Shown here: one piece after another, positions 36,218 to 45,234 of the stretch
Numbering within the stretch: the first letter of the stretch is position 1
Layout of the letters: every line of letters begins with the position of its first letter
Assembly: GCF_944380985.1 (NCBI RefSeq)
Contig: NZ_CALWJJ010000001.1
Span: forward strand, 186,001 to 250,000
Reading direction: 5' to 3'
Origin: an uncultured Agathobaculum sp.
GTDB lineage: Bacteria; Bacillota; Clostridia; Oscillospirales; Butyricicoccaceae
Length of the DNA: 64,000 bases
Position numbers and translations under genes: made by a program
Notes under the pieces: generated by a model
Told to the model about the DNA's origin: nothing
The model's database searches: none
What the model saw: the letters and a program-made list of their open reading frames with translations, nothing else

Positions 36218-37057
36218 TCACACCGGCTTTTCTTCACACCAATCCTCGCCCTCGTCGACCTCTCCGATGCTGATGTGGCGGCCGGCAAACGCCTGCCGAT
36301 TCTCCTCATAGATCAGGCGCAGGCCCTCGAGTGTCAGGTTGGGATCAACCTTGTCAATCAGTCCGCAGTAGTTGGCCATCATGCGCCCCATGCCGCCAGT
36401 CGCTACAACACACGCGCTGCCACCGAGTTCCTTCTGAATATCCATGATGATGCCGGTCAGCGCGCCGACATAGCCGCGCACCGCGCCAGACTGCATCGAC
36501 TGCACCGTCGTCTTGCCAATAGCGCGCGCAGGCCGCTCAATATCCACCCGCGGCAGCTTGGACGCCTTGAGAAACAGCGCCTCCATTGCAACCTTAATAC
36601 CCGGAAAAATCACGCCGCCCTCATATGCGCCGTTTTCATCAATGGCGTCAAAAGTGGTTGCGGTGCCAATATCCACAATAATGAGCGGTTTGCCGTATTT
36701 GCGCACCGCGCTGACCGCGTTGACTAGGCGGTCGGTACCGACCTCGCGCGGGTTAGCATAGCGGTTTTCGATGCCAATATCGACATCCCTCCCCGCTACG
36801 AGCGGCTGCACGTTCAGATACTTGCGGATCGCATTGATAAGTGCATACATCACCGGCGGTACGACCGAGGCGATGATGACCGCATCGGTCTTACTGCGGT
36901 CGATGCCGTGAAAATGGTAGTACTGCGAAATCTGCATGCCAAGCTCGTCCGAGGTGCGCTCGGCGTTGGTCGAAATGCGAAATGTGCCGCGTAGGCGGTC
37001 GTCCTCATACAATCCAAATACCATGTTGGTATTGCCTACGTCTATCGCTAATAACAT
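36218..37057 (-). CDS. coaX: Type III pantothenate kinase
   Basis: First enzyme of coenzyme A synthesis, of the ASKHA fold and insensitive to CoA feedback, 279 residues. Visible motifs are LLAIDVGNTNMVFGLY (phosphate 1), PLVAGRDVDIGIENRYANPREVGTDRLVNAVSA, LIIVDIGTATTFDAI (phosphate 2), GGVIFPGIKVAMEALFLKASKLPRV and VATGGMGRMM. The adjacent upstream gene is a metallophosphoesterase 12 bases away, probably co-transcribed. Confidence 0.96.
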   Translation of the reverse strand: MLLAIDVGNTNMVFGLYEDDRLRGTFRISTNAERTSDELGMQISQYYHFHGIDRSKTDAVIIASVVPPVMYALINAIRKYLNVQPLVAGRDVDIGIENRYANPREVGTDRLVNAVSAVRKYGKPLIIVDIGTATTFDAIDENGAYEGGVIFPGIKVAMEALFLKASKLPRVDIERPARAIGKTTVQSMQSGAVRGYVGALTGIIMDIQKELGGSACVVATGGMGRMMANYCGLIDKVDPNLTLEGLRLIYEENRQAFAGRHISIGEVDEGEDWCEEKPV

Positions 37058-37069
37058 ATCCTCTTCCCC

Positions 37070-37579
37070 TTACCGTCCGATTTCCTCCCGCGTGAGCAGC
37101 CCACCATCCTCATCGAGGATGTCAAGCCGCTGCGCTGATCCGTTTTCGACCGTCAGCCGGCCATAGCTCGCCGCACCGCCGCGCGGCAGGCTGATGCTGC
37201 CTGGATTGCACACCAGCACGCCGCCGTTCCACTCGACCTGCGCCCGGTGCGTATGCCCGAAAAATGCCAGCGCGCAGCCCTGCTCCCGCGCGCGCTGCGC
37301 AAGAAAATCGCTGCCGCTGTACACATGTTCTCGATGGCCGTGCGTCAGGTAGAGCCGCACGCCACCAAAGGTGACAACGGTAAACAGCGGTATGCCCGTA
37401 TCGTAATCATTATTACCTCGCACGCCAATCACCGTCAGGCGTGGAAAGGCACGCGCCAGATCGCGGGCATCCTCGGTATAATCGCCAAGGTGCAGTACCA
37501 CATCCGGATTTTCCCTCTCGACCGCATAAGCCATGCCCATGTTATGGCCGTGCGAATCGGAAAACACCACTATCTTCAA
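37070..37579 (-). CDS. YfcE/MJ0936-type metallophosphoesterase
   Basis: About 169 residues, the usual size for the small phosphodiesterase family. Metal-binding motifs in order are FSDSHGH, HLGDYTEDA, GVRGNNDYD, LTHGHREH and FFGHTHRAQVE, followed by CNPGSISLPRG. The start chosen is TTG at 37579 (LKIVVFSD, where the family begins), with AGAGGAG 10 bases upstream; the longer frame to 37633 adds 18 residues of non-conserved sequence. It probably hydrolyses phosphodiesters; the natural substrate is unknown. Upstream partner of coaX. Confidence 0.87.
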   Translation of the reverse strand: MKIVVFSDSHGHNMGMAYAVERENPDVVLHLGDYTEDARDLARAFPRLTVIGVRGNNDYDTGIPLFTVVTFGGVRLYLTHGHREHVYSGSDFLAQRAREQGCALAFFGHTHRAQVEWNGGVLVCNPGSISLPRGGAASYGRLTVENGSAQRLDILDEDGGLLTREEIGR

Positions 37580-37713
37580 GCTGCCGCTGCTCCTCTCGTC
37601 GCGATAGCTGTATTTTACACCCCGAGCGCACACTTGTAAACCCAGTCAATCACATTTTTCCCGTTTCAGGCATATACTGGCAATAAACCAAGCTTGGAAA
37701 GGGATGGGTAACA

Positions 37714-37983
37714 ATGCCTGATCAAAATGAAATCCTCCGTCATCTCGCCGCACAGGCCGGTGCTCCGGACGCGGCAGAGCAGCTGCGCGAAGTGCTGCGC
37801 ACACCGGATGGAAAAAAAGCCGCGCAGGTGATCTCCTCGCAGCACGCCGCAGCGCTCGAACGCGCGGCGCAGGCCGCCCAGCGCGGCGATATGGGCGAGG
37901 CCGCACGCCTGGCGCAGCAGCTTATGCAAACGCCGGAAGGCGCGAACCTCGCGCAAAAGCTACGGCAGATTTTCCGCAAATAA
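37714..37983 (+). CDS. Small helical protein, cassette gene 1
   Basis: 89 residues, almost entirely predicted alpha-helix and rich in Ala, Gln and charged residues (e.g. AAALERAAQAAQRGDMGEAARLAQQL). Two similar short segments, LRTPDGKKAAQ and MQTPEGANLAQ, suggest an internal duplication. No catalytic motif, signal peptide or membrane segment is visible. It is the first of three same-strand small genes with close spacing (13 and 20 bases). I do not recognise the family with confidence. Confidence 0.7.
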   Translation: MPDQNEILRHLAAQAGAPDAAEQLREVLRTPDGKKAAQVISSQHAAALERAAQAAQRGDMGEAARLAQQLMQTPEGANLAQKLRQIFRK

Positions 37984-37996
37984 GGGGGGCCTCAGC

Positions 37997-38380
37997 ATGG
38001 ACAACGACACGCTCTCCTCGCTGCTTGGCAATCCAGAGGCGCTGCAAGATGCGGTGAAGGCGGTCTCTGGCATGCTGGGCGGCGCATCTGCCGCAGCGCC
38101 ACCGCCCGCAGCCGACTATGATCCCACCGCCGATATGATGCAGCGCGCGCTGCCGGTCATTGGAGCGATTGTACAGAGCGGGCAGGGCGCGGTGCGACAG
38201 GAGAAGCGCGCCCTGTTAGGCGCGCTCAAGCCTTTTGTTACAGATGAAGTCGCAGGACAGTTTGACCATGCGCTGCGGCTGGTCAGCATGGCGCGCATGG
38301 CGCGCGCCGCTATGGGGCAGCTCGGTCAACTGGGGCAGGGCGGCCCTTCCGATGACAGCGATACGCCGCAGGCGCTCTGA
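37997..38380 (+). CDS. Small helical Ala/Pro-rich protein, cassette gene 2
   Basis: 127 residues. The N-terminal DTLSSLLGNPEALQDAVKAVSGMLGG resembles gene 1-type helices. An APPPAADYD linker follows, then helical segments with Met and Leu (MMQRALPVIGAIVQSGQG, KRALLGALKPFVTDEVAGQFDHALRLVSMARMARAA). An acidic tail ends it. It is cytosolic by appearance. It sits between a helical protein and a membrane protein, so a small membrane-linked assembly is conceivable, but nothing proves it. Confidence 0.7.
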   Translation: MDNDTLSSLLGNPEALQDAVKAVSGMLGGASAAAPPPAADYDPTADMMQRALPVIGAIVQSGQGAVRQEKRALLGALKPFVTDEVAGQFDHALRLVSMARMARAAMGQLGQLGQGGPSDDSDTPQAL

Positions 38381-38400
38381 CCGAGAAGGAGGCAATACAT

Positions 38401-38664
38401 TTGTACAACCGATACCTTGCCGCAGCGGCCGGCGACGCGCCGCCGCACGACCGAACGCCGCCCCGCTCGCCAGATGAGTCGGTCGCCGCCTTTTCCGCGC
38501 TGGGGCGCGGTCTGTCTGGCCGCCTGCAAAACCTCAAGCTCGATATGGATACGATTATCGTGTTGGTGATCGTGTGGTTTCTTCTGTCCGGCGACAATGA
38601 CGGCGACGGCATCGACTGGGAGCAGCTGATTCTAATCGGTGTGCTGCTGTTACTCGGTATATAG
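38401..38664 (+). CDS. Small membrane protein, cassette gene 3
   Basis: 87 residues from a TTG start preceded by AGAAGGAGG. The N-terminal half is polar and Arg/Pro-rich. It is followed by one transmembrane segment (MDTIIVLVIVWFLLSG), an acidic loop (DNDGDGIDWEQL) and a second short hydrophobic stretch (LILIGVLLLLGI) at the extreme C terminus. The pattern of a hairpin around an acidic loop is distinctive. Function unknown. Confidence 0.65.
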   Translation: MYNRYLAAAAGDAPPHDRTPPRSPDESVAAFSALGRGLSGRLQNLKLDMDTIIVLVIVWFLLSGDNDGDGIDWEQLILIGVLLLLGI

Positions 38665-38696
38665 CATTCCTGCCGGCGGCTACCGCACAGCTCATA

Positions 38697-38718
38697 GGGC
38701 CGGCCCATGCCGGCCTTT
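38697..38718 (+). terminator. Terminator of the small-protein cassette
   Basis: GGGCCGGC-CCAT-GCCGGCC followed by TTTTGC, 33 bases after the last stop. The rest of 38719-38924 shows no gene. Confidence 0.65.
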
Positions 38719-38924
38719 TGCTCTGCGTAGGACAAGACTCTCTCCGCGCCTGTGCCGCATCCGGCCCAAACAGCCCATGGACATTGCAGATGCTATACTG
38801 CCGATAGACAGCCCCATCACTATAACCGTCGGTCTTTTCCGGACACTTGCCCTGCATCGCATTATACAGAAGATCCATTGCCGACAGGCGGTTTGGCCAT
38901 TACCCATATGGCTTATTCCAAATC

Positions 38925-38961
38925 AAAAAGAGCGTTGAAACATTTTTTCAACGCTCTTTTT
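38925..38961. terminator. Bidirectional terminator hairpin
   Basis: AAAAAGAGCGTTGAA / TTCAACGCTCTTTTT with T-runs on both strands, second hairpin downstream of pyc. Confidence 0.75.
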
Positions 38962-38988
38962 AAAACAAATTATCTTTGGCAGGCCAGC

Positions 38989-39018
38989 AAATTGGATCGC
39001 ACATGCGCGATCCAATTT
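38989..39018 (-). terminator. Hairpin directly after pyc
   Basis: Perfect 12-bp stem AAATTGGATCGC / GCGATCCAATTT, 10 bases beyond the pyc stop. Confidence 0.65.
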
Positions 39019-39027
39019 GTTTTTCTA

Positions 39028-42000
39028 TTACTTGATCACCGCGAGCAGCTGGCCAGCCTTGACCGAGGTGTTTTCCTCCACCAGCAGCTGATCGACCTTG
39101 CCGGCCATACGCGCCACAACCGAGGTCTCCATCTTCATGGCTTCGATCACAAGCAGCACCTGATTTTCCTCGACCACGTCGCCAGCTTTGACCAGCACGC
39201 GCGACACCATGCCCGGCATAGGCGCGCCGGTCTGCGCTTTATCGGTCGGGTCGGCGAGCGTAACATGCTCGTACAGCGCGGGCGCTTGTGGATCGTGCAC
39301 AATCACCTCGCGACGCATGCCGTTCAGCTCAAACAGCACAGTGCGTGTGCCATCCTCATTGCGATCGCCAAGGCCAAGGTATTTTACCACCAGTGTCTTG
39401 CCGTCCTCAATGTTGATCTGGTTGGTCTCGCCGAGCGCCATGCCGTTAAAGAACACATGGCTGCCCATGCGGGACATGTATCCGTACTCCTTGCGGTGGC
39501 GGCAATATTCCTCCACCACCTTGGGATACAGGCACCAGGAGAGCACAGTGCGGTCCTTGGCTCCCGGCTGGAACTGCTCGACCGTTTTGCGCGCAGCGTC
39601 AAAGTCGATAGGCGCAAGCTGTGCACCCGGACGGCAGGTGATCGGCGTTTCGCCCTTGAGCACGAGCTTTTGCAATTCGGGTGGGAAGCCACCCTCAGGC
39701 TGACCCATCATCCCCTTGAAGTAGGACACCACCGAATCCGGGAAGGTCAGCGCCTCGCCTTTCTCCAGAATGTTTTCAGGCGTAAGCTGGTTTTGCACCA
39801 TAAAAATCGCAAGATCGCCCACCATCTTGGAGGACGGAGTCACTTTAACGATGTCGCCCAGCATGGTATTGACCTGCCTGTACATCTCGCGTACATCCTC
39901 GAACTGGCTGCCAAGACCGATCGCCTCAACCTGTGACTGCAAATTAGTATACTGCCCACCAGGCATCTCGTAGCGATAAATATCGGTCGATGGCGCTTTT
40001 AGGCCGCCGTCGAACGAGGCATAGCGCAGGCGCACATCCGCCCAGTAATCGCTGAGTTTTTGCAGCTTATCCGGGTCGAGACCGGTGTCGCGCTCCTGTC
40101 CGTGCAGCGCGGCAACGACCGCGTTCATGGACGGCTGGCTGGTCACGGACGACAGTGAATCGATCGCCGTGTCCACAATATCCACGCCCGCCTCGGCCGC
40201 GAGCAGCAGCGCCGCCACCTGATTGCCAGATGTATCGTGCGTATGCAGATGAATGGGCAGGCCAACCTCGTTTTTGAGTGTGGCGACCAGCTTTTTCGCC
40301 GCATAGGGCTTTAATAGGCCGGACATATCCTTGATGCACAAAATGTGCGCGCCGCGCTTTTCGATCTCCTTGGCGAGATCCACATAGTAGCGCAGTGTAT
40401 ATTTATCGCGCTTGGGGTCAAGGATGTCTCCCGTATAGCAGATGGCAGCCTCGCAGATCTTGCCCTGGTTCAGCACTTCGTCCATTGCGATCTCCATGCC
40501 GGGCAGCCAGTTGAGCGAGTCGAACACCCGGAACACGTCAATGCCGGTCTGCGCAGCCTCCTTGACGAACGCACGCACCAGATTATCCGGATAGTTGGAG
40601 TAGCCGACCAGGCTCGAGCCGCGCAGCAGCATTTGCAGCGGGATGTTCGGTATCTTTTCGCGCAGCAGCTCAAGCCGCTCCCACGGCGACTCATGCAGAA
40701 AACGATAGGCGGTGTCAAACGTCGCACCGCCCCAGCACTCGAGCGAGAAACAGTTGTTCAGGATCTCCGCCGTGCCGCTTGCCGCGCCAACCATGTCGCG
40801 TGTGCGCATGCGGGTCGCAAGCAGCGACTGATGCGCGTCGCGCATGGTGGTATCGGTGATGAGTAGCCGCTTTTCGCGCAATATATAATCCTTGACCGCC
40901 TCCGGCCCCTCGCGGTCCAAAAGCTGCTTTAGACCCGCGCACTTGGGAGGCGCGCTCTCATAGGGTGGGAAGCGCGGCGCGTCGTACTGCGCGCGCTCGG
41001 CGGAGGGGTTTGCAACCTGAATTTCCGCGATGTAGCGCAGCACCTTGGTAGCGCGGTCTTTGCCCTCTTCAAATTCAAACAGCTCAGGCGTTTCGTCGAT
41101 GAATTTGGTGTGGCACTGGCCGGCCTGAAATACCGGGTGCTGCAAAATATTTGTGATAAACGGAATATTGGTCTTGACCCCGCGAATATGTTCCTCGCTG
41201 ATCGCGCGCAACGCCTTACGGCAAAGTCCGTCAAAGGTCTGGTCATGGCAGGTGATCTTGACGAGCAGCGAATCGTAATACGGCGAGACTTCCGCGCCGA
41301 CATATGTATTGCTGCCGTCCAGGCGCACACCGTTGCCGCCGGACGAACGGTAGGCCGTAATCTTGCCAATGTCGGGCAGGAAGTTGTTTTTGGGGTCCTC
41401 GGTCGTAATACGGCACTGCATTGTGTAACCGCGCGCGATAACGTCTGACTGTCCGCGAATGCCGATCGCCTCGTCAGAGAGCGGGTAGCCCTCGGCGAGC
41501 AGAATCTGCGAGCGCACGAGATCGACGCCGGTCAGCTCTTCTGTAACCGTGTGCTCGACCTGGATGCGCGGATTCATCTCAATGAAGTAATAACTGCCGG
41601 TCTTGTCGACCAAAAACTCGATCGTTCCCGCGGACACATAGCCCACATGGCGCGCAATCTTGACTGCGTCTTCATATAGCTTATCACGCACTTCCTGCGG
41701 CACACTCCATGCAGGAGCAAACTCAACTACCTTTTGGTAGCGGCGCTGGAGCGAGCAGTCACGCTCGAACAAATGAACGATGTTGCCATAGCGGTCGCCC
41801 AGCACCTGCACCTCGATATGCTTGGGTTCGACAAGGAACTTTTCGATAAAAATATCCTCGTTGCCGAACGCTTTCTGCGCCTCGCTCTTGACCTGCGGGA
41901 AGTGCAGGCGAATATCTCCGGCATTATCGCAGCGGCGCATGCCGCGGCCGCCGCCGCCGCCGGCCGCTTTAAGCAGCACCGGATAGCCATATTCCTCGGC

Positions 42001-42462
42001 CAGTGCAATGGCATCATCCACGTCGGCCAGCGGGCGCGTCGAGCCTGGGATGGTCGGCACGCCGCACGCCTGCGCGATGGTTTTCGCAGTCAGCTTATCA
42101 CCCATCTGGTCGAGAATTTTGGGCGACGGACCGATAAACGTGATGCCCGCCTGCTCGCACGCCCGGGCAAACGCCGCGTTTTCGGATAGAAAGCCATAGC
42201 CCGGATGGATCGCGTCCACGCCCCGGCGCTTAGCAAGGTCGATGATTCCCGGAATATCCAGATATGCCGCAAGCGGGCTTTTATTCTCTCCGATCAGATA
42301 GGCCTCATCCGCGCGCGTACGGTACAGGCTGTACATATCCTCCTGTGAATAGATCGCAACCGTGCGCAGCCCCAGGTCGTAGCACGCGCGGAAAATGCGC
42401 AGCGCGATCTCGCCGCGGTTGGCCACCAATATTTTATTGAATTTGCTGATCTCCAAATGCAT
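39028..42462 (-). CDS. pyc: Pyruvate carboxylase
   Basis: Biotin-dependent anaplerotic enzyme that forms oxaloacetate from pyruvate and bicarbonate, 1,144 residues in the single-chain form. The biotin carboxylase domain comes first (KILVANRGEIALRIFRACYDLG, KAAGGGGGRGMR, FIEMNPRIQVEHTVTEE). The carboxyltransferase TIM barrel with metal ligands follows (TTMRDAHQSLLATR, HLHTHDTSGNQ). Then come the allosteric/PYC_OADA region and the biotinyl domain (VIEAMKMETSVVA). Intact and monocistronic, with promoter TTGAAA-17-TATGAT. Confidence 0.97.
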   Translation of the reverse strand: MHLEISKFNKILVANRGEIALRIFRACYDLGLRTVAIYSQEDMYSLYRTRADEAYLIGENKSPLAAYLDIPGIIDLAKRRGVDAIHPGYGFLSENAAFARACEQAGITFIGPSPKILDQMGDKLTAKTIAQACGVPTIPGSTRPLADVDDAIALAEEYGYPVLLKAAGGGGGRGMRRCDNAGDIRLHFPQVKSEAQKAFGNEDIFIEKFLVEPKHIEVQVLGDRYGNIVHLFERDCSLQRRYQKVVEFAPAWSVPQEVRDKLYEDAVKIARHVGYVSAGTIEFLVDKTGSYYFIEMNPRIQVEHTVTEELTGVDLVRSQILLAEGYPLSDEAIGIRGQSDVIARGYTMQCRITTEDPKNNFLPDIGKITAYRSSGGNGVRLDGSNTYVGAEVSPYYDSLLVKITCHDQTFDGLCRKALRAISEEHIRGVKTNIPFITNILQHPVFQAGQCHTKFIDETPELFEFEEGKDRATKVLRYIAEIQVANPSAERAQYDAPRFPPYESAPPKCAGLKQLLDREGPEAVKDYILREKRLLITDTTMRDAHQSLLATRMRTRDMVGAASGTAEILNNCFSLECWGGATFDTAYRFLHESPWERLELLREKIPNIPLQMLLRGSSLVGYSNYPDNLVRAFVKEAAQTGIDVFRVFDSLNWLPGMEIAMDEVLNQGKICEAAICYTGDILDPKRDKYTLRYYVDLAKEIEKRGAHILCIKDMSGLLKPYAAKKLVATLKNEVGLPIHLHTHDTSGNQVAALLLAAEAGVDIVDTAIDSLSSVTSQPSMNAVVAALHGQERDTGLDPDKLQKLSDYWADVRLRYASFDGGLKAPSTDIYRYEMPGGQYTNLQSQVEAIGLGSQFEDVREMYRQVNTMLGDIVKVTPSSKMVGDLAIFMVQNQLTPENILEKGEALTFPDSVVSYFKGMMGQPEGGFPPELQKLVLKGETPITCRPGAQLAPIDFDAARKTVEQFQPGAKDRTVLSWCLYPKVVEEYCRHRKEYGYMSRMGSHVFFNGMALGETNQINIEDGKTLVVKYLGLGDRNEDGTRTVLFELNGMRREVIVHDPQAPALYEHVTLADPTDKAQTGAPMPGMVSRVLVKAGDVVEENQVLLVIEAMKMETSVVARMAGKVDQLLVEENTSVKAGQLLAVIK

Positions 42463-42491
42463 CCATCCTTTCCATTTAAAACTATACTAAT

Positions 42492-42520
42492 ATCATATCA
42501 TCTTTGCGTTTTGCTTTCAA
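42492..42520 (-). promoter_or_regulatory. Promoter of pyc
   Basis: Minus strand TTGAAA (42520-42515), 17-base spacer, TATGAT (42497-42492). Confidence 0.6.
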
Positions 42521-42650
42521 CTATTAGCCTCATCGGCAAATTGTAAAAAACACCAAAAGAAAAATGTGAGAAAATGACGGAAATCAGGAAAATATACGGC
42601 TCTTTTTCTGTAACAAGAAAAGTAAGTATTATTTTTATGAAAAATAAAAA

Positions 42651-42681
42651 AACGCACTTTATCTTTATGATAAAGTGCGTT
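42651..42681 (-). terminator. tRNA-type terminator beside the left attachment site
   Basis: AACGCACTTTATC / GATAAAGTGCGTT plus T-run on the minus strand. It resembles the hairpin beside the intact tRNA-Ser (57493-57520), so it is probably the displaced original terminator of that tRNA. Confidence 0.75.
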
Positions 42682-42684
42682 TTT

Positions 42685-42707
42685 TGGCGGAGAGTCAGGG
42701 ATTTGAA
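42685..42707 (-). repeat. Left attachment site (tRNA-Ser 3' end copy)
   Basis: 23 bases identical to the 3' end of tRNA-Ser(GGA) at 57526-57548, including the CCA complement. After that the sequence leaves the tRNA. It marks the left edge of the island. Confidence 0.88.
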
Positions 42708-42830
42708 TTGCCAAAATCCCGTTTTTTATGATAGTTTTTATCCATATAAACGCATTCAATCCGTATTCATCAAATATTTGTGACAATATGGCCAATTGGA
42801 TTCCGCTGATTATTTCCTGTTTGTCGTCAC

Positions 42831-42851
42831 AGTTGTCGTCAAATCGTTCTG
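42831..42851 (+). promoter_or_regulatory. Left integrase arm-type repeats
   Basis: Two direct copies of TTGTCGTCA with 12-base periodicity, mirrored by an identical pair at the other end of the island (57419-57439). The surrounding 42708-43085 has no gene. Confidence 0.65.
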
Positions 42852-43085
42852 TACAATCCTACATATCACATCTATTATTCTAATATTTCTAATTAGATTG
42901 TATTCTCTGCTTCTTTAATATTATAATTCTATTGACCTATCAGAACCTCCATTAACCTGCGGTTTATTGAGGTAAGACATACTGAATTTTTTCTTCCATG
43001 TCATGCTAGAGATGCGTTCTGTATAGAATTTACCAGCACGCATATCATCCCAGCAAGTAAGTCATCTACAAGAAATATAGCAAAC

Positions 43086-43113
43086 AAAAAGAGCGGATTT
43101 ACCGCTCTTTTTG
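43086..43113 (-). terminator. Terminator of the first island gene
   Basis: AAAAAGAGCGG / CCGCTCTTTTT with T-tails in both directions, 55 bases beyond the isomerase stop. Confidence 0.8.
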
Positions 43114-43167
43114 TTTTTCGGGTTATACCCGATCGGAAATAGAAAAGAAAAAGGTGAGTGAGGTAGA

Positions 43168-44082
43168 TTAGAGAAGTTCGCGTTTGATGCGTTCAAGAGC
43201 TTCAGGAGCCTGCTTGTCCATCTTCTCCGGGAAGCCAAAGTAGGACACGCAGATGATGTTGTCGCCACCGACCTTAGGTGCATCGGCCTTCAGCTGCTTA
43301 TTTGCAAAATCCATGTCGCGCAGGGTCTCAAAGATACCGTCAAAATCGACCTCCCCCTCGCCCATAGCGGTGTGCTGGTGGATGGTGACGTCCGCGCGAC
43401 CGCGGCTGTTGAGCCAAGGCGGATTGAGGATGTAGCGGCAGTCCTTGGTCTGGTTCCAAGTGTCCGCGAGCAGTACATGGGTCAACTCGTCGCCCGCATA
43501 CTTGAGCATGTGACGTACGTCACCCTTGCCCTGATCGTAGAAGAAGCCGTGAGAAGCCGAGTAAACATAGCCGAGATTCTTCGAGCGGAAGGACTTGACG
43601 ATATCACAGGTCTCGTCGTTCAGTTCGCAGAAGTCATACGGATGGGACTGAATCTCAACGCGCAGGCCTTCGCGCTCGATGATGGGCAGCAGCTCCTCCA
43701 TCGACTTGTAAAACATGCCGTTGCAAATTTCCTGCTGATTGGGGTCGCCCGAGAACTCGGTATTGATGACCGGCACGCCCATGTTGACTGCAATCTCGAT
43801 CATGCGTTTCCAGTTGGCAACCGCATGCTGACGCTGCTCCTCGGTCGGACCGGACCAACGATAGACCACGATAAAGGACGAGATTTCGACACCGGTCTCG
43901 CGCAATGCTCGACGGTACTCCTCCTCACACTCTTTGGAGAACAGCGGATGCTTGTAGAACGGATTAATCCGAGGGTGCGGGGACTGCTCGATATATTTGT
44001 AGCCCCAGTCGGCTACCTTGTGTACATAGTCGTTGATGGACATCTGCTTGGCCAGCACGTCCACGTCAAATGCAATTTTCAT
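43168..44082 (-). CDS. Sugar phosphate isomerase/epimerase-like TIM-barrel protein A
   Basis: 304 residues of the AP-endonuclease-2/xylose-isomerase-like TIM-barrel family. Visible are the opening MKIAFDVDVLAKQMSINDYV, a metal-site region VPVINTEFSGDP (glutamate), VEIQSHPYDF (histidine), YVYSASHGFFY, VLLADTWNQ and a late GEGEVDFDGIFETL (the typical G-x-G-x-V/I-D-F). This family isomerises or epimerises sugars and polyol derivatives such as keto-inositols; the substrate is unknown. It is divergently transcribed from the AraC gene and is the leftmost cargo gene of the island. Confidence 0.85.
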   Translation of the reverse strand: MKIAFDVDVLAKQMSINDYVHKVADWGYKYIEQSPHPRINPFYKHPLFSKECEEEYRRALRETGVEISSFIVVYRWSGPTEEQRQHAVANWKRMIEIAVNMGVPVINTEFSGDPNQQEICNGMFYKSMEELLPIIEREGLRVEIQSHPYDFCELNDETCDIVKSFRSKNLGYVYSASHGFFYDQGKGDVRHMLKYAGDELTHVLLADTWNQTKDCRYILNPPWLNSRGRADVTIHQHTAMGEGEVDFDGIFETLRDMDFANKQLKADAPKVGGDNIICVSYFGFPEKMDKQAPEALERIKRELL

Positions 44083-44265
44083 ATGGGATACCCTCCTTGC
44101 CGGATGTGGCTAATCTTTTATTCGGGCCCTTTTGATGGTCTTATTATACGGCATGAGCAACGCTTTTCCAATGATACAATCCGCCATAAACTTGCGAAAT
44201 CCTGCTATTTATTCTTGCACATCTTATCAAGGTCTGGTACGATGGAGAAAAGGAGTGTGCGTATT

Positions 44266-45135
44266 ATGCTGATTTCGGAAGCCGGTGTTCATCAGACATC
44301 TGAACGGTATTTTTTCACCCCATCTTCCCTTGCACGCGAGCTTTTTTATTATCCAACGCGCTGTGGACATTACTTTTGCGACAGCCGGTATTCGTTCAGC
44401 CATCGCTCGGAGATCGCCATGGAAGGTAATCACAACCGAAATATCATGCTGTTTCTCATCCAGCGTGGCACGATGAAACTCGAGTTGTCTGGCGTGCCGA
44501 CGCTGGCGGTATCAGGGCAGATCGTGCTGTTCGACTGCCGCGAGCCATACAAGTACGCTGCGTCGGACGGCCTTGAGTTTATCTGGCTGCTCTTCAACGG
44601 ACTGAATGTACGCACATTTTACCGACGCATTTTACAGGCGCATGGCGGGCGGCAGTGCTTTACACCGGACGCAGTCACGCAACTGGCGCAAGCACTTGGT
44701 ACACTACTTGAGCGCTGCGCTGCAGACGAACGTCCGAGTGAGGCCGCCTGCTCACAGTTGCTTCATCATCTACTATGCCTGTTACTGCTGGGCGAAGGAG
44801 AGCCCACCTCGGACAATAGCGACCGCATTGCGCAGGCAATCCGCTTCATGAACCGACATCTGTTTGAGCCAATCAGTGTGCAGGATGTGGCATCAGCAGT
44901 AAGCCTGAGTCCGTCGCACTTTTCGCGTCAGTTCAAAGCACGCACCGGTTATTCGCCCTATGAATATATTGTGCTGCGCCGTATCGACAAGGCAAAATAT
45001 CTTCTCACCTCAACCAAACAGTCAGTAGGAGAGATCGCGTACGCCACTGGATATAATAGCGAAGAGAATTTCAGCCACAGTTTTCAAAAGCATGTGGGCA
45101 TTTCGCCCGGCCTGTTCCGTAAATATCCGGTATAA
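44266..45135 (+). CDS. AraC family transcriptional regulator
   Basis: About 289 residues. An N-terminal cupin-like sensing domain (residues 1-170; LFLIQRGTMKLELSGVPTLAVSGQIVLFDCREPYKY) is followed by two helix-turn-helix motifs. These are ISVQDVASAVSLSPSHFSRQFKARTGYSPYEYIVLRRI and VGEIAYATGYNSEENFSHSFQKHVGISPGLFRKY. It probably activates the adjacent sugar locus in response to a sugar ligand. The ATG at 44266 has AAAAGGAG upstream; the much longer open frame running back to 43372 is antisense to the neighbouring isomerase. Confidence 0.9.
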   Translation: MLISEAGVHQTSERYFFTPSSLARELFYYPTRCGHYFCDSRYSFSHRSEIAMEGNHNRNIMLFLIQRGTMKLELSGVPTLAVSGQIVLFDCREPYKYAASDGLEFIWLLFNGLNVRTFYRRILQAHGGRQCFTPDAVTQLAQALGTLLERCAADERPSEAACSQLLHHLLCLLLLGEGEPTSDNSDRIAQAIRFMNRHLFEPISVQDVASAVSLSPSHFSRQFKARTGYSPYEYIVLRRIDKAKYLLTSTKQSVGEIAYATGYNSEENFSHSFQKHVGISPGLFRKYPV

Positions 45136-45172
45136 TGTGCTGTCCACCTGCTCATAGCTCCGACCTATAAAC

Positions 45173-45208
45173 AAGGCAGGCGTATCGCATCCGATACGCC
45201 TGCCTTTT
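45173..45208. terminator. Terminator between AraC and isomerase B
   Basis: AAGGCAGGCGTATCG / CGATACGCCTGCCTT with T-run; it serves both convergent genes. Confidence 0.9.
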
Positions 45209-45234
45209 ATTGAATATGAGGATAAGAAGAATTG

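Noticed and set aside
38719..38924. Small minus-strand ORFs between the small-protein cassette and pyc
   Set aside because: No ribosome-binding site and no recognisable composition; they overlap the cassette gene 3 end or its terminator.
38752..42200. Plus-strand open frames opposite pyc (up to 394 codons)
   Set aside because: Antisense to a clear full-length pyruvate carboxylase gene, without Shine-Dalgarno sites.
43372..44265. N-terminal extension of the AraC gene to 587 residues
   Set aside because: The added part is antisense to isomerase A and unlike any AraC domain; a good AAAAGGAG site precedes the ATG at 44266.
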